Source of the DNA: Lactobacillus mulieris
Lineage (GTDB): Bacteria; Bacillota; Bacilli; Lactobacillales; Lactobacillaceae
Assembly (NCBI RefSeq): GCF_007095465.1
Contig: NZ_SDGL01000022.1
Span: forward strand, 1-6,204
Direction: 5' to 3'
Length of the DNA: 6,204 nucleotides
The stretch's first letter is position 1; each line of letters starts with the position of its first letter. A program made the position numbers and the translations under genes. Below the pieces are notes generated by a model. That model was not told the origin of the DNA. It saw nothing but the letters and a program-made list of their open reading frames with translations, and ran no database searches. Below are positions 1-5,847 of the stretch, one piece after another.

Positions 1-17
1 TTACTATTTACAAGTCG

Positions 18-41
18 AGTCTAACAAGATTGGACTTTTTT
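18..41 (+). terminator. Possible rho-independent terminator of an upstream gene
   Basis: A 7-bp stem (18-24 AGTCTAA with 30-36 TTGGACT, including one G-T pair) encloses a 5-nt loop and is followed by six T residues. It would stop plus-strand transcription entering from left of the window, facing the 3' end of the permease. It lies within or beside decayed IS sequence, so it could be a chance or secondary structure. There is no matching T-run for minus-strand transcripts. Confidence 0.45.
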
Positions 42-75
42 ATTAACTAAAACGATTTAACTAGCACCACGCGTA
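31..75 (+). mobile_element. Decayed IS end (transposase 3' remnant plus terminal sequence)
   Basis: Positions 54-75 are identical to the reverse complement of 6129-6150, the end of the IS that interrupts rbsK. Before that, 40-53 matches the corresponding IS bases at 10 of 14 positions. Read on the plus strand in the frame of TTT AAC TAG (56-64), the remnant gives L-F-Y-stop-L-K-R-F-N-stop, against L-A-Y-C-L-E-R-F-N-stop in the intact copy. This is therefore the broken C-terminus of the same type of transposase, pointing rightward and ending at about 75. Identity stops abruptly at 75/6129, which I take as the element boundary. Further left, only a gapped and weak resemblance remains. The IS family is not certain. 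Confidence 0.6.
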
Positions 76-1175
76 TTGAAATAAATAATTAACCAACCAA
101 CAATTGTTAAAATTGCCAAACCAGAAAATTGTAAAATGGTCCAATGCTTAAAGAATTTGCTTTTACTTGCGCTGGCATGTTGATTGAATGTTTTTAAAAC
201 TAACATATTGGCCATAGAGCCAACAACTGATCCAAAGCCACCAATGTTTGATCCAAGCAATAGTGCCTTAGCAAAATTTGTAAACTTCCCAACTAAAATA
301 GTTGATGGTACATTGCTGATAAATTGACTTGAAATGATTGATGTAAGGTAAGTTGATCCTTCTGAGTAAACAGTCATATGGATTAAACCAACAATTAGTG
401 GAATTTGTTGGATATCACTAATAAAGATAAAGAATAAAGTGAATGTTAACAAAAGGGCATAATCAATTTTAAGATAAATCCGAGGATTAATTAAAAGAGC
501 CAATAAAAGTGCAGCAATCATCGGATAGTAAATAGGAACAATTGAAAATACACCAAAAAAGAAAAAAATGAAGACAGCAGTTGTTAAAATGGTCATTCTC
601 CAGTTAACATGAATATTTTCAGTTTGGTTAACTGGAATATGGTCTTTAGGTAAGAAAAAGCAAGTTGCAATTAAAATCACTAAAGAAACAATCAAATAAG
701 GTGTTGACCATGCAAAAAAGACATCAGCAGGCACATTATAATTGCTAACAATGAAGATATTGTGTGGATTTCCCCATGGAGTAAAAGCTGCTCCAATATT
801 TGCCCCCATACCGATTAAGGTAGCAGGATAAATTTGAGGTAGTTGATATTTTTTTGCAATATTTAAATAGAGGGGAATGAGAGTTAAGACCGTAATGTCG
901 TTACCTAAAAACATACCCGAAAGAACTGATAATAATGTAAAAAGTAAGGTCAACTTACGTGTATTATCAGCTAAACTAGTTAATTTATATGCTAAAATAT
1001 CTAAAACATGTAAATAAGCATAAATTTGAATTAAACAAAGCATCGCAGTAACAGAATAAAGCGTGTGAAAATTAATATCAGCTATTCTTGGACGCGCAAA
1101 AAATAAGCTGATGATTGTAATCACCAGAGAAATTTGAAATATGCGATCTTTAAAAATATTTTTCAAGACGGTCAT
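57..1175 (-). CDS. ArsB/SLC13-type (ion transporter superfamily) permease
   Basis: This is an integral membrane transporter of 372 residues with about nine to ten hydrophobic segments. Two related halves can be seen. N-D-I-T-V-L (92-97) followed by GANIGAAFTPWGNPHNI (124-140) is echoed by Q-F-I-S-N-V-P (284-290) followed by GSNIGGFGSVVGSMANML (308-325). This duplicated Asn/Gly-rich pattern is typical of the ArsB/CitM/SLC13 ion transporters, which move anions such as dicarboxylates, citrate or arsenite with Na+ or H+. The substrate cannot be told from sequence, and there is no arsR or arsC nearby. The start is supported by a GAGGGGGA Shine-Dalgarno about 8 nt upstream (1181-1188). The gene is monocistronic and divergent from the Fe-S family gene. 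Oddity: the last five residues (T-R-G-A-S) and the stop lie inside IS-derived sequence (54-75), so the original C-terminus was probably replaced. The core fold appears complete. Confidence 0.8.
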   Translation of the reverse strand: MTVLKNIFKDRIFQISLVITIISLFFARPRIADINFHTLYSVTAMLCLIQIYAYLHVLDILAYKLTSLADNTRKLTLLFTLLSVLSGMFLGNDITVLTLIPLYLNIAKKYQLPQIYPATLIGMGANIGAAFTPWGNPHNIFIVSNYNVPADVFFAWSTPYLIVSLVILIATCFFLPKDHIPVNQTENIHVNWRMTILTTAVFIFFFFGVFSIVPIYYPMIAALLLALLINPRIYLKIDYALLLTFTLFFIFISDIQQIPLIVGLIHMTVYSEGSTYLTSIISSQFISNVPSTILVGKFTNFAKALLLGSNIGGFGSVVGSMANMLVLKTFNQHASASKSKFFKHWTILQFSGLAILTIVGWLIIYFNTRGAS

Positions 1176-1219
1176 CTGTGGTCCCCCTCATGCTAATCGC
1201 CTAAAAATCACCAAGTTTT

Positions 1220-1248
1220 ATTGTGAGCCTTTTTTGCTAAGTGTGCAA
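1220..1248 (-). promoter_or_regulatory. Candidate permease promoter
   Basis: On the minus strand, a -35 TTGCAC (1248-1243) is separated by 17 bp from a -10 CACAAT (1225-1220). This places transcription start roughly 35-40 nt before the permease start codon. The -10 is a 4/6 match. No better pair was seen in this divergent spacer. Confidence 0.4.
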
Positions 1249-1293
1249 TATCTTTAAGCAATTTATTTCCTAATAGTAAGCAAAAAAATTGAA

Positions 1294-1322
1294 TTGGGGG
1301 ATAAAAAGGTACACTATAGATT
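1294..1322 (+). promoter_or_regulatory. Weak candidate promoter for the Fe-S family gene
   Basis: TTGGGG (1294-1299) and TAGATT (1317-1322) are 17 bp apart. An alternative pair is TTGAAT (1289-1294) with TACACT (1310-1315), spaced 15 bp. Some promoter should lie here because the upstream gene is divergent, but the exact boxes are uncertain. Confidence 0.3.
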
Positions 1323-1361
1323 ATAAGAAGATATAGTTAATGAATATCAGGAGGTTTGTTT

Positions 1362-1763
1362 ATGACTGATAAGACTATTCAAATTACCATTAAAGATGAA
1401 GCAAAAGAATTAATAAAAAAGCATGTGAAGCCTGGTCAAGTCGTTATTTTGACATTAGATGATGGTTCAAATAAGTATTCAACACTTGGTGGTACTTGTA
1501 CAATCGGGGCGGATTTTCAATTAATTGTAACTGATCAAAAGGATCCAGAATATCCAGTAGTTATGGAAAATAATGCTGGGCTAGAAATGTATACTTCTAA
1601 TAATGAATTAGGATTTTTAACAGATGGTCTGCTATTGAACGCTCGTAACGCCGTTATAAGCTTATATGATAATAGTGGCGTAATTGATGGAGCTGTTGCT
1701 GTACGTGAATACACACCACATGAATTAACTGCTGAAGAAGTAAAAAATGGTAAGACTTGTTAA
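1362..1763 (+). CDS. HesB/IscA-like iron-sulfur cluster biosynthesis family protein
   Basis: This is a cytosolic protein of 133 residues. The beta-rich layout (ITIKDEAKELI... near the N-terminus, then a G-G-T-C-T-I-G segment around residue 43-49) resembles the short 'iron-sulfur cluster biosynthesis family' proteins common in lactobacilli, related to the HesB/IscA fold. Classical A-type carriers bind Fe or Fe-S through one mid-protein Cys and a C-terminal Cys-x-Cys. Here I see one internal Cys (in GGTCTIG) and a single Cys as the last residue, so true cluster carriage is doubtful and the role is open. I chose ATG 1362 because AGGAGG (1349-1354) sits 7 nt upstream. An in-frame TTG at 1356 is only 1 nt from that site. 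No isc/suf genes are adjacent, and no clear terminator follows. Confidence 0.65.
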   Translation: MTDKTIQITIKDEAKELIKKHVKPGQVVILTLDDGSNKYSTLGGTCTIGADFQLIVTDQKDPEYPVVMENNAGLEMYTSNNELGFLTDGLLLNARNAVISLYDNSGVIDGAVAVREYTPHELTAEEVKNGKTC

Positions 1764-1807
1764 TTGGTCTAAATGAATATTACAAGTATTTTACTAAGTA
1801 TGATTAA

Positions 1808-1837
1808 TTGCTCCGATTTTGGTATAAGCGATATAAT
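1808..1837 (+). promoter_or_regulatory. Promoter of the 37-residue membrane-protein gene
   Basis: The -35 is TTGCTC (1808-1813) and the -10 is a perfect TATAAT (1832-1837), spaced 18 bp. It lies 35 nt before the small ORF at 1873. This promoter supports the ORF as a separately transcribed gene in what would otherwise be a gap. Confidence 0.55.
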
Positions 1838-1872
1838 AAAGATATAGTTGTTTATCAGAATCGAGGGCAATT

Positions 1873-1986
1873 ATGAATTTAGCAATCTTCCTTTTAGTTG
1901 GTATTATCATAATTTTGGGAGCTAATTTTTTGACTAGCACTAAGGTGAGAGAACAGGTTAAGGAATATTTCAGTAGGTTATTTTGA
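1873..1986 (+). CDS. Small single-pass membrane protein (37 aa), unknown function
   Basis: ATG 1873 opens a 37-codon frame ending in TGA at 1984-1986. A GAGGG Shine-Dalgarno (1863-1867) lies 5 nt upstream and a good promoter lies further up. Residues 3-20 are almost wholly hydrophobic (LAIFLLVGIIIILGANFL), forming one transmembrane helix or an uncleaved signal anchor. The short tail T-K-V-R-E-Q-V-K-E-Y-F-S-R-L-F is charged and amphipathic and is probably cytoplasmic. I do not recognise a family. The design recalls small regulatory membrane peptides and type I toxin peptides, but there is no visible antitoxin RNA promoter. It sits between the Fe-S family gene and the 44-residue basic protein, each with its own transcription signals. 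Confidence 0.55.
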   Translation: MNLAIFLLVGIIIILGANFLTSTKVREQVKEYFSRLF

Positions 1987-1992
1987 GTAAAC

Positions 1993-2022
1993 TTGAAATC
2001 TTAATCTTATATATGTTAAAAT
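1993..2022 (+). promoter_or_regulatory. Strong extended -10 promoter of the 44-aa gene
   Basis: The -35 TTGAAA (1993-1998, 5/6) and -10 TAAAAT (2017-2022, 5/6) are spaced 18 bp. A TGT (2014-2016) directly before the -10 makes it an extended -10. The predicted start of transcription is near 2029, at the edge of the palindrome at 2028-2043. Confidence 0.6.
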
Positions 2023-2027
2023 TATAT

Positions 2028-2043
2028 AGATTTTCGAAAATCT
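2028..2043 (+). promoter_or_regulatory. Perfect 16-bp palindrome at the mRNA 5' end
   Basis: AGATTTTCGAAAATCT is perfectly self-complementary. It begins at about the predicted transcription start and ends one base before the AAAGGA Shine-Dalgarno (2045-2050). In RNA it would form a 6-bp 5'-terminal hairpin with a 4-nt loop, which could shield the 5' end from decay or tune ribosome access. As DNA it could be an operator. Confidence 0.5.
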
Positions 2044-2059
2044 GAAAGGAAGAATAGAC

Positions 2060-2194
2060 ATGTCAAGAAACATTCATACTGGGATTAACCCACACCGTCG
2101 TCCTCGTAACGCTGCTAACTCAAAGAAGCGTGTTGCTCACGCAGCAGCAGTTGTAGCATACCTTAACAAGGCTGCTAAGGACGAAAACAAGTAA
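2060..2194 (+). CDS. Small highly basic protein (44 aa) with highly expressed codon use
   Basis: ATG 2060 to TAA 2194, with AAAGGA at 2045-2050. The product begins MSRNIHTGINPHRRPRNAAN and ends KAAKDENK. It has five Arg and five Lys against one Asp and one Glu, giving a very basic protein. The N-terminal third is Pro/Arg/His-rich and probably extended. The rest is Ala-rich and likely one helix. Codon choice is unlike the neighbours: all six Asn are AAC and all five Lys are AAG, and Arg is mostly CGT, in a region where AAT and AAA dominate. With the extended -10 promoter, 5' hairpin and strong terminator, this points to an abundant transcript. The size, charge and codon bias resemble ribosomal or nucleic-acid-binding small proteins, but I recognise no named family. 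It is clearly a gene; its function is unknown. Confidence 0.75.
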   Translation: MSRNIHTGINPHRRPRNAANSKKRVAHAAAVVAYLNKAAKDENK

Positions 2195-2205
2195 GAATTT
2201 TAATG

Positions 2206-2242
2206 AAGGCTACTAGAATATTGATTCTAGTGGTCTTTTTTT
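2206..2242 (+). terminator. Strong rho-independent terminator after the 44-aa gene
   Basis: A 12-bp stem (2208-2219 with 2224-2235, two G-T pairs) carries an ATTG loop and is followed by seven T residues (2236-2242). It begins 13 nt after the stop of the 44-residue gene and separates it from the HD/HNH operon. Confidence 0.88.
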
Positions 2243-2264
2243 ATAGATTTTTAGTTTCACATAT

Positions 2265-2293
2265 TTGCATTTGATTTTTGATTTTGGTATGAT
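2265..2293 (+). promoter_or_regulatory. Promoter of the HD-HNH operon
   Basis: The -35 TTGCAT (2265-2270) and -10 TATGAT (2288-2293) have 17-bp spacing. It lies about 47 nt before the HD-gene start and just after the preceding terminator, so the two downstream genes form their own transcription unit. Confidence 0.6.
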
Positions 2294-2339
2294 AGTAAAA
2301 ATTTTTAGTCAATTTTAAGAAAGGGAGGAATTATAAATA

Positions 2340-2981
2340 ATGGGTTTACACGCATATTTACAAGGGTTATCAAGTTTGGAGTCAATTGACAGAGCGCCGG
2401 GTTATTTCAAATATCAACATCATTCAGTTGCTGCACACTGCTTTAGAACAGCTGAGTTTGCCCAAATGATGGGAGATATTGAAGAAGTTTATGGTGATCA
2501 AGAAGTCAATTGGAAGGCCCTTTATGAAAAGAGTTTAAACCATGACTATACTGAACGTTTTATTGGGGACATTAAGACTCCAGTTAAATACGCAACACCG
2601 CAAATGCGTAAATTAGTTGGCGATGTTGAAGAAGCAATGACTAATGAATTCATTAAACATGAAATTCCAGCAGAGTTTCAAGAAATCTACCGTAATCGTT
2701 TAAGTGAAGCAAAAGATGATACTTTAGAAGGTAAAATCCTCTCAGTTTGTGATAAGCTAGATTTAATGTATGAAGCATATGGCGAAATTGAATTAGGAAA
2801 TCCTAATCCAGTTTATATGCAAATGTTCAAAGAAAGCTTAGAAACGATTAAAGAATTTGACGATTTAGCATGTGTTAAATACTTCATCAAAAAGATTTTG
2901 CCTGATTTATTTAAAGGCGATTTTGCTGGTGCAGTAAAGATGCAAAAAATCGCTTTTAACATTTTGGTGGAGGAAAACTAG
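2340..2981 (+). CDS. YfbR-like HD-domain 5'-nucleotidase/phosphohydrolase
   Basis: This is a 213-residue cytosolic protein, all-helical in appearance. It carries the HD metal-binding set H33, H68-D69 and D138 (in V-C-D-K-L). The segment HDYTERFIGDIKTPVKY (68-84) closely follows the YfbR pattern HD-x-x-E-x-x-x-G-D-x-x-T-P-V-K-Y, with the catalytic-type Glu at 72. Arg18 also falls where YfbR places an active-site Arg. E. coli YfbR removes the phosphate from deoxynucleoside 5'-monophosphates, so dNMP hydrolysis in nucleotide turnover is the most likely activity. Substrate preference cannot be read from sequence. ATG 2340 is supported by GGGAGGA (2323-2329). Its stop codon overlaps the next start codon by one base, so it is translationally coupled to the HNH protein. 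Confidence 0.82.
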   Translation: MGLHAYLQGLSSLESIDRAPGYFKYQHHSVAAHCFRTAEFAQMMGDIEEVYGDQEVNWKALYEKSLNHDYTERFIGDIKTPVKYATPQMRKLVGDVEEAMTNEFIKHEIPAEFQEIYRNRLSEAKDDTLEGKILSVCDKLDLMYEAYGEIELGNPNPVYMQMFKESLETIKEFDDLACVKYFIKKILPDLFKGDFAGAVKMQKIAFNILVEEN

Positions 2982-3895
2982 TGAGGTTTCAGTGTGAAAG
3001 TTGTGGACTACGTTTAGCTTCTTTTCATTTTAAAGAAAAAGGGTTAATTAATCCCAAATTACGAAGTATTTGTGATATTTGTCTTGAGCGGGGTTTATCG
3101 GCTGAAGATTATGCAAATGATGTAATTGCAACTTTTGCACAGGCGCTTTTATATAGTTATGTTGGTCAAAGTGGTGAAGGCAGCCATAATTTTATTGTCA
3201 AAAGTCAAAAACAAAGAAAGGCTTATGAAGCTTTTGTGCAAGACTTTGATAGTAATGAAGTAGCTAGCGGGCAAATAGCGCGTAGTGAATTAAACAAAGC
3301 AATCATAAAAAGTGAAGATGGCCAACTTGATTTTGTTCCCCAAGCAGGGACTGAATTTAGTAAAAATCTTGTGGGGCTCGGCTTAAAGGTTAATTTTCAA
3401 CTTAATGAAGTTGATTATATTAATCGTGAAAGAATTCGTGCAAAATATAAATATATTTGCCAATATTGTGGGCGACCTGGCCGCAGTGTGGATCATAAGG
3501 ATCCCGTTTCCTTGTCGCATAATAATGAATTAGATAATTTAATTTTATCTTGTAGTGAATGCAATCGGATTAAATCAGATATGCCTTATGATTTATTCAT
3601 GAAGTTGAATAAAGAAGTTGAAAATTTAAATAAAAAATTAGTTCGATATGATGCTAGTTTACGTTCTTTGAAAGAAGAATTTGAACAGCGTAGACGTTAT
3701 TTAGCAGCTCAAGTACATTTGCGCGGGGTTGTGAATGATCCGGAATTAAATGATATTAGAAAAGCTAATAAGAGACTGCAAGATGCAATTGACAGCTTAG
3801 AAAGTGACTATGATGCCATTAGACGCTTGCGAGAAAATCATTTTACTACTGGGTGGAAGTTGGCCTTAGAAGCTAAGAAAGATGATATTGTATAA
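2981..3895 (+). CDS. Zinc-ribbon and HNH nuclease-like protein with coiled-coil tail
   Basis: This is a 304-residue protein. An N-terminal treble-clef or ribbon-type zinc site is formed by C5-x2-C8 and C31-x2-C34. Residues 45-150 show no motif I can name. An HNH domain spans about 154-200. It has structural zinc cysteines C160-x2-C163 and C191-x2-C194, the D171-H172 catalytic pair, and N186 and N195 as later Asn positions, so it looks catalytically competent. Residues 205-285 are heptad-like and rich in Lys, Glu, Leu and Arg, suggesting a coiled coil for dimerisation. The start is GTG 2981, overlapping the upstream TAG (TAGTG), with GGAGG at 2969-2973. HNH domains of this C-x2-C type are metal-dependent DNA nucleases in restriction, phage and housekeeping proteins. 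Here the cellular target is unknown. The coupling to an HD nucleotidase suggests a joint role in nucleic-acid or nucleotide metabolism, or in defence. Confidence 0.78.
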   Translation: MRFQCESCGLRLASFHFKEKGLINPKLRSICDICLERGLSAEDYANDVIATFAQALLYSYVGQSGEGSHNFIVKSQKQRKAYEAFVQDFDSNEVASGQIARSELNKAIIKSEDGQLDFVPQAGTEFSKNLVGLGLKVNFQLNEVDYINRERIRAKYKYICQYCGRPGRSVDHKDPVSLSHNNELDNLILSCSECNRIKSDMPYDLFMKLNKEVENLNKKLVRYDASLRSLKEEFEQRRRYLAAQVHLRGVVNDPELNDIRKANKRLQDAIDSLESDYDAIRRLRENHFTTGWKLALEAKKDDIV

Positions 3896-3933
3896 AAATA
3901 GCGAATCCCAAGGTTGGAACTCGCTATTTTTTG
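3894..3933. terminator. Bidirectional terminator between HNH gene and esterase
   Basis: An 11-bp stem (3894-3904 AAAAATAGCGA with 3921-3931 TCGCTATTTTT) encloses a 16-nt loop. T-runs are present on both strands. It overlaps the stop codon of the HNH gene and lies 25 nt from the end of the convergent esterase, so it probably serves both. Confidence 0.85.
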
Positions 3934-3958
3934 TTTTAGAAAATAACTACTAAAAAAT

Positions 3959-4843
3959 TTAAATAAACTGCTTAAACCATTCCATTTCCAAGTGATTACA
4001 ATTTTGGGCTACATTATCCTTAATATTGCAATGGAAGTCATGTGGTTTAGGATTATCTTCATCACCATATGTATGGAATTCATGTGCTATTTCCTTACCA
4101 GTTAAAAAGCCATCAAAGCGAACGGTACAGTCACGCAAAAAATCCTGATTTGATGTGACTAAATAAGTCTTTGGAAAATCTTGCGTAATAAAGTTTTCAG
4201 TATGCAAAATTTCATCGTATTTGTGCATAACTTCCTCTGTGAAATAACCTCTCATTGATCCATCTAAAACGTCAGGATAGTTAATAAAGTATGCTCCACA
4301 ATTCAATGCTGCTGCTTTAATTTTGAAATTAACTTCATTATAGCCAAACTTTTGGCGATATGTGTCATTAGTCATGATAGTTAAATATTGAGCAGCCATT
4401 TGAGCTCCAGCACTATCACCAATCATAAAGGTGTTACTTAAGTCTAATTGATAATTACCAGCATTTTTTTCAAGCCAGTGCATTAATAAGTCAATATCAT
4501 CTATGATACCAGGAAACGCAACTTCGGGACCTAAGCGATAGTTAAAATTAACTACCCCAAAACCTTCTTTTGCTAAAGACATACAGTAGAATTGATACGT
4601 TTCTTTAGTACCATAAACCCATCCTCCACCGTGAACTGAAATGATAGTGGGTACCTTGCCACTACGCTGACTAGGTAAATAAATATCTAATAAATTCCAT
4701 TTAGAATCAGGACCATATGAAAGATTATCGATTCTTTCAACTTCAGGAATATGCGTAGGTAAATCTTTATCTCTTTCATCATCGCCTTTTTTAAAAAGCG
4801 CTCTTAAATCATCATAGTTATCTGGACGTGCGAAAGCTGTCAT
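3959..4843 (-). CDS. Alpha/beta-hydrolase esterase (HSL / BD-FAE-like)
   Basis: This is a 294-residue cytosolic hydrolase with no signal peptide. The oxyanion-hole motif HGGGW lies at 71-75 and the nucleophile elbow G-D-S-A-G at 142-146, with Ser144 as catalytic serine. Asp234 (S-N-Q-D-F-L) fits the acid. His268 or His271 (P-H-D-F-H) fits the base. This is the layout of the hormone-sensitive-lipase/carboxylesterase group, which includes lactobacillus esterases acting on short acyl or phenolic esters. The natural substrate is unknown. The start is fixed by AAGGAGGA (4855-4848) with 4-nt spacing. The gene is monocistronic, convergent with the HNH gene and divergent from the GntR regulator. A perfect cre directly upstream predicts CcpA control. 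The pairing with a GntR/UTRA regulator suggests the esterase may release a sugar or metabolite sensed by that regulator, but this is inference. Confidence 0.82.
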   Translation of the reverse strand: MTAFARPDNYDDLRALFKKGDDERDKDLPTHIPEVERIDNLSYGPDSKWNLLDIYLPSQRSGKVPTIISVHGGGWVYGTKETYQFYCMSLAKEGFGVVNFNYRLGPEVAFPGIIDDIDLLMHWLEKNAGNYQLDLSNTFMIGDSAGAQMAAQYLTIMTNDTYRQKFGYNEVNFKIKAAALNCGAYFINYPDVLDGSMRGYFTEEVMHKYDEILHTENFITQDFPKTYLVTSNQDFLRDCTVRFDGFLTGKEIAHEFHTYGDEDNPKPHDFHCNIKDNVAQNCNHLEMEWFKQFI

Positions 4844-4853
4844 AATTTCCTCC

Positions 4854-4868
4854 TTGAAAACGCTAACA
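4854..4868. promoter_or_regulatory. Perfect cre site (CcpA operator) in esterase leader
   Basis: TTGAAAACGCTAACA matches the consensus WTGNAANCGNWNNCW at every defined position. It lies 11-25 nt before the esterase start and overlaps the last two bases of its Shine-Dalgarno. A cre downstream of the promoter is expected to repress by roadblock or occlusion when glucose is available. Confidence 0.75.
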
Positions 4869-4879
4869 TTTTTAAAGAT

Positions 4880-4909
4880 AGCTTAGCACGTATGGCAAAA
4901 TATGTCCAA
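4880..4909 (-). promoter_or_regulatory. Candidate esterase promoter
   Basis: On the minus strand, -35 TTGGAC (4909-4904, 5/6) and a weak -10 TAAGCT (4885-4880) are spaced 18 bp. The -35 lies within one copy of the ATGTNYA repeat, so a protein bound there would block the promoter. Confidence 0.35.
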
Positions 4910-4928
4910 TATATATAAACATGTCTAA
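4902..4928. promoter_or_regulatory. Putative operator: paired ATGTCYAA repeats, 19-bp period
   Basis: ATGTCCAA (4902-4909) and ATGTCTAA (4921-4928) are direct repeats 19 bp apart, flanking an AT-rich spacer. The same period and core recur before rbsK at 5868-5893. They sit between the divergent esterase and regulator promoters and may bind the GntR/UTRA protein. Confidence 0.35.
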
Positions 4929-4952
4929 TTATTATAAGCTGCGCTTCATAGA

Positions 4953-4983
4953 TTAAGACTTAGCATAGAAAATATTGTAAAAT
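4953..4983 (+). promoter_or_regulatory. Candidate promoter of the GntR regulator
   Basis: The -35-like TTAAGA (4953-4958) and the -10 region TGTAAAAT (4976-4983) are spaced 17-19 bp, depending on which hexamer is used. This is a modest match, placed about 30 nt before the start codon. Confidence 0.35.
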
Positions 4984-5012
4984 GAACTTACCACAAAAAA
5001 GAAGGGCAAATA

Positions 5013-5758
5013 ATGTATTCTCAAAAGCAACGAAATCTTGATTTAAAGCGAAAACTTCGTTATGTCAAAGTTTATGAAGATATCTATGAAAAAATCAAAA
5101 CAGGAATATATCCATTAAATTCACAACTTCCAGGAGAAATGGAGCTTGCAAAAGAAATGAATGTTTCGCGAATGACTTTAAGGCAAGCTTTGGCATTTCT
5201 TCAAGATGATGGAATTATCAAAACAATTAAGGGAAAAGGCAACTTTGTAATCTTTAATCCAGCTGATTGGTCGAAGGGACTAGAAATCGTTTCTAATCCA
5301 GTTCAGAAATGTCTAATGAACAAAATTACTGGCATTGAATTAAATTATCGAATTGAACCTGCAACTAAGTATACTAACGAAATTTTAGGCCGTGATACTG
5401 GAATCGTAGTATTTGTTGACCGCTGGTATTTAAGCGAAAAGAAACCTGTTGCTTATTGTTTTTCAACTTTGCCTGGAGATAATATTGCCAAATTAGGGCT
5501 CGATTTAAATGATAACGAAGCTCTCAGTGACTTTTTAGAAAATAAAATATATGAACAAGCTAGTCATTCGGAAATTCAATTGGAATTTTCTAAAATGGGT
5601 AATGTTCATTCTGTTAGGTATAAGATTTCTGAGGCGGATGCGTTTTATCTTTTGCAGGAAAAATTTATATTGATGGAGAATATCCTGTAATCCACAATAA
5701 GTTTTATATGCCTATTAATAATGCGATTCTTAATATTAATGCAACAGAAAAAAGATAA
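5013..5758 (+). pseudogene. GntR-family regulator with UTRA domain, frameshifted near the C-terminus
   Basis: The N-terminus is a GntR winged helix-turn-helix (about 15-80), with LAKEMNVSRMTLRQALAFLQ (45-64) as the recognition region and G-K-G-N-F-V closing the wing. From about 95 onward the protein resembles a UTRA ligand-binding domain of the HutC subfamily, which senses sugar phosphates or other small metabolites. The intact first frame stops at 5690 (225 residues). After Q-E-K (to 5663), the +2 frame continues with IYIDGEYPVIHNKFYMPINN and ends at TAA 5758. This is a normal UTRA C-terminus. One missing A in the A5 run at 5659-5663 explains the break; restoring it gives 248 residues, the usual size. 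The start is supported by GAAGGG (5001-5006). It is divergent from the esterase and precedes rbsK, so these are its likely targets. Loss of the last UTRA strands probably weakens ligand sensing while DNA binding may persist. Confidence 0.75.
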
Positions 5759-5800
5759 ATAAAAAACTGACGCTATTTTTATAACTATATATAAATAATT

Positions 5801-5833
5801 AAAAAGTATTTCTGCAAAAGAAATACTTTTTTT
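5801..5833. terminator. Rho-independent terminator between regulator and rbsK
   Basis: A perfect 13-bp stem (5801-5813 with 5819-5831), loop GCAAA, is followed by T residues to 5833. The stem begins with A5, so it could also work on the other strand. It separates the regulator from the ribokinase transcription unit. Confidence 0.88.
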
Positions 5834-5847
5834 GTTGCTTTTTTCTT

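Noticed and set aside
1356..1361. TTG start two codons upstream of the Fe-S family gene ATG
   Set aside because: It is only 1 nt from AGGAGG (1349-1354), too close for initiation, while ATG 1362 has ideal 7-nt spacing.
1764..1872. Terminator after the Fe-S family gene
   Set aside because: I found no convincing stem followed by a T-run here. The stretch holds only the promoter of the small membrane-protein gene.
5659..5690. Programmed ribosomal frameshift in the regulator
   Set aside because: The A5-T3 run is a poor slippery site, no stimulatory structure or internal Shine-Dalgarno is evident, and GntR regulators are not known to need one. A simple deletion is likelier.
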